Below, piece after piece: positions 60,869 to 64,000 of a stretch of 64,000 nt of DNA. The position numbers were made by a program, and so were the translations under genes. This stretch comes from Caproiciproducens faecalis. GTDB taxonomy: Bacteria; Bacillota; Clostridia; Oscillospirales; Acutalibacteraceae. The notes under the pieces are model-generated. The model worked only from the letters and a program-made list of their open reading frames with translations. It ran no database searches and had not been told where the DNA came from. The stretch covers positions 1 through 64,000 of the forward strand of contig NZ_JAGFNZ010000002.1 in NCBI RefSeq assembly GCF_019448085.1. The letters are read 5' to 3'. The stretch's first letter is position 1. Each line of letters begins with the position of its first letter.

Positions 60869-61834
60869 TTAATTCAATGCTTCCTTCAGCACCTGCAGAT
60901 TGTCCCGCATGACTGAAAAATATTCTATCCCCTGAGCCTGTTCTCCGTCGGTAAGCCCTTCCAGCGGGTTGAAGGTGGCTGTTTTAGCTCCAACTGCCTT
61001 TGCAATGGTTTCTGAAACCTTGGGGCTGACCAGTTCTTCAAAAAAGATGGTCTTCACCTGATTTTCTTTCGCAAACTTTATGATATCACTCATGCGCGCC
61101 GGATCGGGCTCAGAATCCGCGGTAAGCCCTTCTATGGCAACCTGATTTAAGCCGTAAGCCTTGCAGAGATATCCGAACGCTTCATGCGCGACAACAATGT
61201 CTTTGCTTTTGAAGGAAGCTGCTGCCGTTTTATACTCACTGTCCAGTGCATCAAACTTTGCAGCGTACTTTTTATAGTTACTTTCATAAACGTCCTGATG
61301 CGCTTTGTCAGCCTCTACAAATGCATTTTTAATATTTTCCATTTCCTTTTTTGCGTTTTCAGGAGAAAGCCAGACATGGGGATCGTACTGCTGAGCTTCT
61401 TCCCCTTCCTCCGCGTGGCCGGGCATCAGATCAAGGCCTTTGGAAGCTTCCACAGTCACCAGATTTTTATTCTGAAGCGAACCGAGAACCTTTTCCGCCC
61501 AGCCCTCCATACTGGCACCATTATAGACAATAACGTCCGCCTTTTCCAGATTGACAAGGTCCGCGGCGGCCGGCTCCCAGTCGTGCGGCTCCGTCCCGGC
61601 GGGAACCAGATTGACAACCTCTATCTGATCGCCGCCAACCTTTTTTGCAAAATCGTACATGGCATAAAAGCTGGCGTAGACTTTTAACTTTTTACCTGTT
61701 GTCTGTTCGGTGGCTGGACTTTGACCGGACTGTACCGGCGCCTGTGTGTTCTGCGAGCCCGAGCTGCAGGCGGTCAGAGACCCCAGAGCCAAAACGAGCA
61801 CCATCAATAATGTAAATATCTTTTTCACAATCAA
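60869..61834 (-). CDS. znuA: zinc-binding lipoprotein (ZnuA/AdcA type)
   Basis: A 321-residue cluster 9 metal-binding protein. Its signal peptide ends in the lipobox LTACSSG. Metal ligands are visible: GTEPHDWEP (His about 82), a short acidic loop HAEEGEEAQQYDPHVWLSP with the second His, AHEAFGYLCKAYG and the Glu/Asp near FFEELVSPKVSE. The loop before DPHVWLSP is only slightly His-rich, compared with long His stretches in some ZnuA proteins. It opens the znuACB operon. The promoter and a perfect palindrome just downstream of the -10 box (61849-61876) indicate tight control by a Zur- or AdcR-like repressor. Confidence 0.9.
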   Translation of the reverse strand: MIVKKIFTLLMVLVLALGSLTACSSGSQNTQAPVQSGQSPATEQTTGKKLKVYASFYAMYDFAKKVGGDQIEVVNLVPAGTEPHDWEPAAADLVNLEKADVIVYNGASMEGWAEKVLGSLQNKNLVTVEASKGLDLMPGHAEEGEEAQQYDPHVWLSPENAKKEMENIKNAFVEADKAHQDVYESNYKKYAAKFDALDSEYKTAAASFKSKDIVVAHEAFGYLCKAYGLNQVAIEGLTADSEPDPARMSDIIKFAKENQVKTIFFEELVSPKVSETIAKAVGAKTATFNPLEGLTDGEQAQGIEYFSVMRDNLQVLKEALN

Positions 61835-61848
61835 ACCTCCTGATTTTT

Positions 61849-61903
61849 AGTAAATGCTAATTACTTGCATTTACTATTATACTTTTAAAAAAGAAATTGT
61901 CAA
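61849..61903 (-). promoter_or_regulatory. znuA promoter with zinc-repressor-like operator
   Basis: On the minus strand TTGACA (61898-61903) and TATAAT (61876-61881) are 16 bases apart. TAGTAAATGC/GCATTTACTA (61849-61858 and 61867-61876) is a perfect 10-bp inverted repeat with a 9-base centre that begins at the last base of the -10 box. A repressor bound there would block open-complex formation. Confidence 0.8.
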
Positions 61904-61938
61904 TACAAGTGCAAACAATTTGCATTTGTATTGACAAT
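61896..61938 (-). terminator. long palindrome/terminator upstream of znuA
   Basis: ATTGTCAATACAA-TGCAAA arms pair over 20 bp with a single mismatch, and the loop is CAA. It ends the upstream yibE/F transcript and its distal arm carries the -35 box of znuA, so terminator and promoter are nested. Confidence 0.65.
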
Positions 61939-61953
61939 TTTTGTTAAATCTAT

Positions 61954-63169
61954 TTACTTATCCTCAGGAGCTTCTTTGCTGCCCCGAAATGTTTCCTTCT
62001 TGCGCAGATTTTGAGGCAGAGGTTTCCGGGCTGTTTCTTCCGTGCATACCATTGCCGAAATGAACGTTGTAAACGGAATGGTCAAAAGCATTCCCAAACT
62101 GCCCACCAGCGACTGCAGAAATTCGACAATGATCTCCTCCTGATTCAGAAGCTGTAAAACCGGATAATTGGAAGCCGCGTAAATAATCAGAGTCACCAGA
62201 CTGCTTCCTACATAAGCCAGAATCAGCGTGTTCATCATCGTTCCCATGATGTCTCTGCCAATATTCAGACCGGATTTAATCAGAATACTTTGAAATACGC
62301 CTGCCCCTATTCGACTTAATTTCAACTAGAGAAGATGCAATAGACATTGCCACGTCCATGGTGGCGCCAAGTGCTCCAATGGTAACCATTGCAAAAACTA
62401 CCGCCTGTAGGTTGAGCGACTGGTCGGAAAACAACTCCATCAACCTTGAAGACTGGTCATTGTAAAATCCGGTCAGTTTCATGGTGTGATTGAACAGTAA
62501 ATAAATACCGCCTGAGAAAACGACCCCGCCAATGCATCCCAGCGCAGCCGCCAGACTTTTTCGGTTGATTCCACCCGTCAGCAGAAATGTAACACAGATC
62601 ACATAAACGCAGACCAGGATAGTGCAGAAGTAAATATTGAAACCCGCCAGAATCAGCGGCAGAAAAACATAAAACACAGACAGGCAGGTCAAAAGCAGGG
62701 CAATTACGGTATGAACTCCTTTTCTGCCGCCGAAAATCAAAATCACGGCCGCCAGAATCACGGACAAAATGATGATCTGATCGATTCTCTCATAATTCTC
62801 AAAAGCCCACTGTGTTCCCTGATCCTGCGTTAACTTTCCCAGAACCACATTATCTTTTTCGCTCACCGCAGGCGGCATAGTACGATTGTTGGCGTAGGCA
62901 TACTGGGTGGCCTGTACGACTTGCCCTTTATTTTGCCCGCTGGTGATCTTTGCTGTAAAAGTTACAATGGTTCTGGTTGTATCACTCTGATCCGGTACCG
63001 CACCGTCCACACTGACCACCTGAGCAAAAACCTGATCGTCCAGTTCCGAATCTCTGCTTTGTACGAGAATGCTGAGTTTATGCTGCTGAGCAATACGGTT
63101 TCCTCCAAAAAGGAACAGAATGGATACTATCAGAATCAAAAGATAAACTGTCCTGTTTTTTCCGTACAT
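61954..63169 (-). pseudogene. YibE/F-like membrane protein gene interrupted by a frameshift
   Basis: The first 297 codons (63169 to 62276) give an N-terminal helix, an extracytoplasmic domain and five membrane helices that match the YibE/F family up to TMDVAMSIASSLVEIKSNR. The frame then goes wrong. The next frame (62325 to 61954) continues precisely with AGVFQSILIKSGLNIGRDIMGTMMNTLILAYVGSS, the conserved second part. Removing one base from the four-base homopolymer at 62304-62307 joins them as VEIKSNRAGVFQS. So it is either a recent pseudogene or a consensus error. The family is a multipass membrane protein of unclear transport function. Confidence 0.8.
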
Positions 63170-63243
63170 ACCATCACCTTCGTTAGCTATTTGTATGTTC
63201 AGAAGATAACAGTTATGTAACTTTTCTGTCCGATTTTCATAGC

Positions 63244-63269
63244 AAAAAAGGCCGCTGTGAAGCGACCTT
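63244..63269 (-). terminator. terminator after the nitroreductase gene
   Basis: AAGGCCGCT pairs with AGCGACCTT (one mismatch), and on the minus strand a run of T follows the stem. It lies 47 bases past the stop codon. Confidence 0.7.
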
Positions 63270-63315
63270 AAAGTTGAACCTTACGCATGAATAATTCTCT
63301 CATTTGAGTCTGACG

Positions 63316-64000
63316 TTATTTATTGAAATTTTTCAGATGCTCCGAAACTGACCGATTCATTTCTAGTGTAAAATCAGACATGTACTTCCTTTTGCAGAAA
63401 GCTTCCAGACTCTCTTTGCTTCCCGTTTCGCCGTACATGCTTAGAAGTTCTTCCGGCTGCATTTCCCTGTAGGAGTTCTCGTGAACAATATGTTTTGGAT
63501 CAAAGCGCCTTGGTTTCACCCGGTCTTTCTGCTGCTGGGTGGGATATCCGTAAACCACCATAACGGCCGGGAGCGTGTATTGCGGCAAGGAGAGAAGTTC
63601 CCTGACTTTTTCACAATTTTCAAGAATATCCCCGATATAGCAGGAGCCAAGTCCCAGCGACTGAGCCGCCGTTACCGTATTCTGCGCCGCAATGATGGCG
63701 TCGGAGCAGGCAAGCAGCAGGTCGCCCGGCCCGGGCTTACGAGGTGACAACCCCGCGGCATTGAACATTTTATACCATTTGTCATAATCCGCCGTAAAAA
63801 CAAAGACGAGCGGGGCTTTGGCAATAAACGGCTGATTGTCACAAAGGACGGACAGCCGTTCTTTGATTTTACTGTCCGTCACATCAATAACGGTGTAAAG
63901 CATCATATTCCCGGCCGTCGGCGCTTCAAAAGCCGAGGCGAGAATTTCATTTTTCACCTCAGCAGAAACTTCCCGCTTTTCAAAAACGCGTACGGATTTT
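63316..64000 (-). CDS. nitroreductase-family protein (5' end outside the window)
   Basis: At least 228 residues of a flavin-dependent nitroreductase. The frame runs through the window edge: before the internal GTG at 63957 it encodes KSVRVFEKREVSAEV, the typical RRSxRxFxxxxV N terminus, so the real start lies beyond 64000. Visible are APTAGNMMLY (FMN-phosphate contact), DAIIAAQNTVTAAQSLGLGSCYIGDI (dimer core) and the late PAVMVVYGYPTQQQ segment, followed by a family-typical C-terminal extension with RRFDPKHIVHENSYR. It uses NAD(P)H and FMN on nitro- or quinone-like substrates. Confidence 0.88.
   Translation of the reverse strand, partial: KSVRVFEKREVSAEVKNEILASAFEAPTAGNMMLYTVIDVTDSKIKERLSVLCDNQPFIAKAPLVFVFTADYDKWYKMFNAAGLSPRKPGPGDLLLACSDAIIAAQNTVTAAQSLGLGSCYIGDILENCEKVRELLSLPQYTLPAVMVVYGYPTQQQKDRVKPRRFDPKHIVHENSYREMQPEELLSMYGETGSKESLEAFCKRKYMSDFTLEMNRSVSEHLKNFNK

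Noticed and set aside
1-64000. CRISPR array, prophage or insertion sequence
   Set aside because: No regularly spaced repeats, no integrase, no phage structural genes and no intact transposase were found. The only transposon-related gene is the TnpB-like one in the hydrogenase operon.

Overview
The window comes from a strictly anaerobic, Gram-positive member of the Clostridia, probably close to the Oscillospiraceae. The evidence is strong Shine-Dalgarno sites (GGAGG/GGGAGG), lipoprotein signal peptides, an RsgI-type anti-sigma factor, VanW, DUF4317 and DUF1653 proteins, a butyryl-CoA:acetate-type CoA-transferase and two [FeFe]-hydrogenase-family proteins. No phage, insertion sequence, rRNA or CRISPR array is visible. 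Two reading frames are interrupted at homopolymers (an A7 at 8350 and a G4 at 62304), so either slippage or consensus errors are possible.

Layout. 1-3470: a tRNA-3'-like repeat, a LUD protein, a Cys-rich protein, a lipase and VanW. 3527-9294: a MarR/FetAB metal exporter, then a copper operon (tiny membrane protein, CopA, unknown anchored protein, CopZ). 9497-25630: two back-to-back sugar-acid modules. The minus-strand module has an SDR, a tartronate-semialdehyde-reductase-like enzyme, a split transketolase, a Liv-type ABC transporter and a GntR regulator. The plus-strand module has a zinc dehydrogenase, GntR, a second split transketolase, a nearly identical copy of the reductase and a glycerate kinase. 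The repeats recur at 25694-25958.

25987-36210: a DsrE-like protein, LysR, MFS transporter, CoA-transferase, membrane protein, two SDRs, an Fe-S flavoprotein (BaiH/dienoyl-CoA reductase family) and a PucR regulator. This looks like a catabolic cluster for an unsaturated or cyclic carboxylic acid. 36334-40978: a 994-aa secreted repeat protein next to an RsgI-like anti-sigma factor and an ECF sigma factor. 41290-43434: PAP2 phosphatase, DUF3892 and DUF4317 proteins.

43554-50175 is the most unusual region. A PAS-containing sensory [FeFe] hydrogenase, a PP2C-like protein that has lost its metal-binding Asp residues, and a TnpB/Cas12-like protein with a degraded RuvC triad form one overlapping operon. 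A structured, terminator-ended RNA candidate follows it. Divergently transcribed are a thioredoxin-like ferredoxin that has lost three of its four cluster cysteines, a catalytic-type [FeFe] hydrogenase and a Cys-containing unknown protein. I infer a hydrogen-responsive regulatory locus that has recruited a nuclease-dead TnpB-like factor.

50297-64000: an HD-GYP protein, a TetR-controlled MacAB-like efflux system, a ResA/CcdA thiol-redox pair, a zinc uptake operon with a well-defined promoter/operator, a frameshifted yibE/F gene and a nitroreductase cut by the window end.
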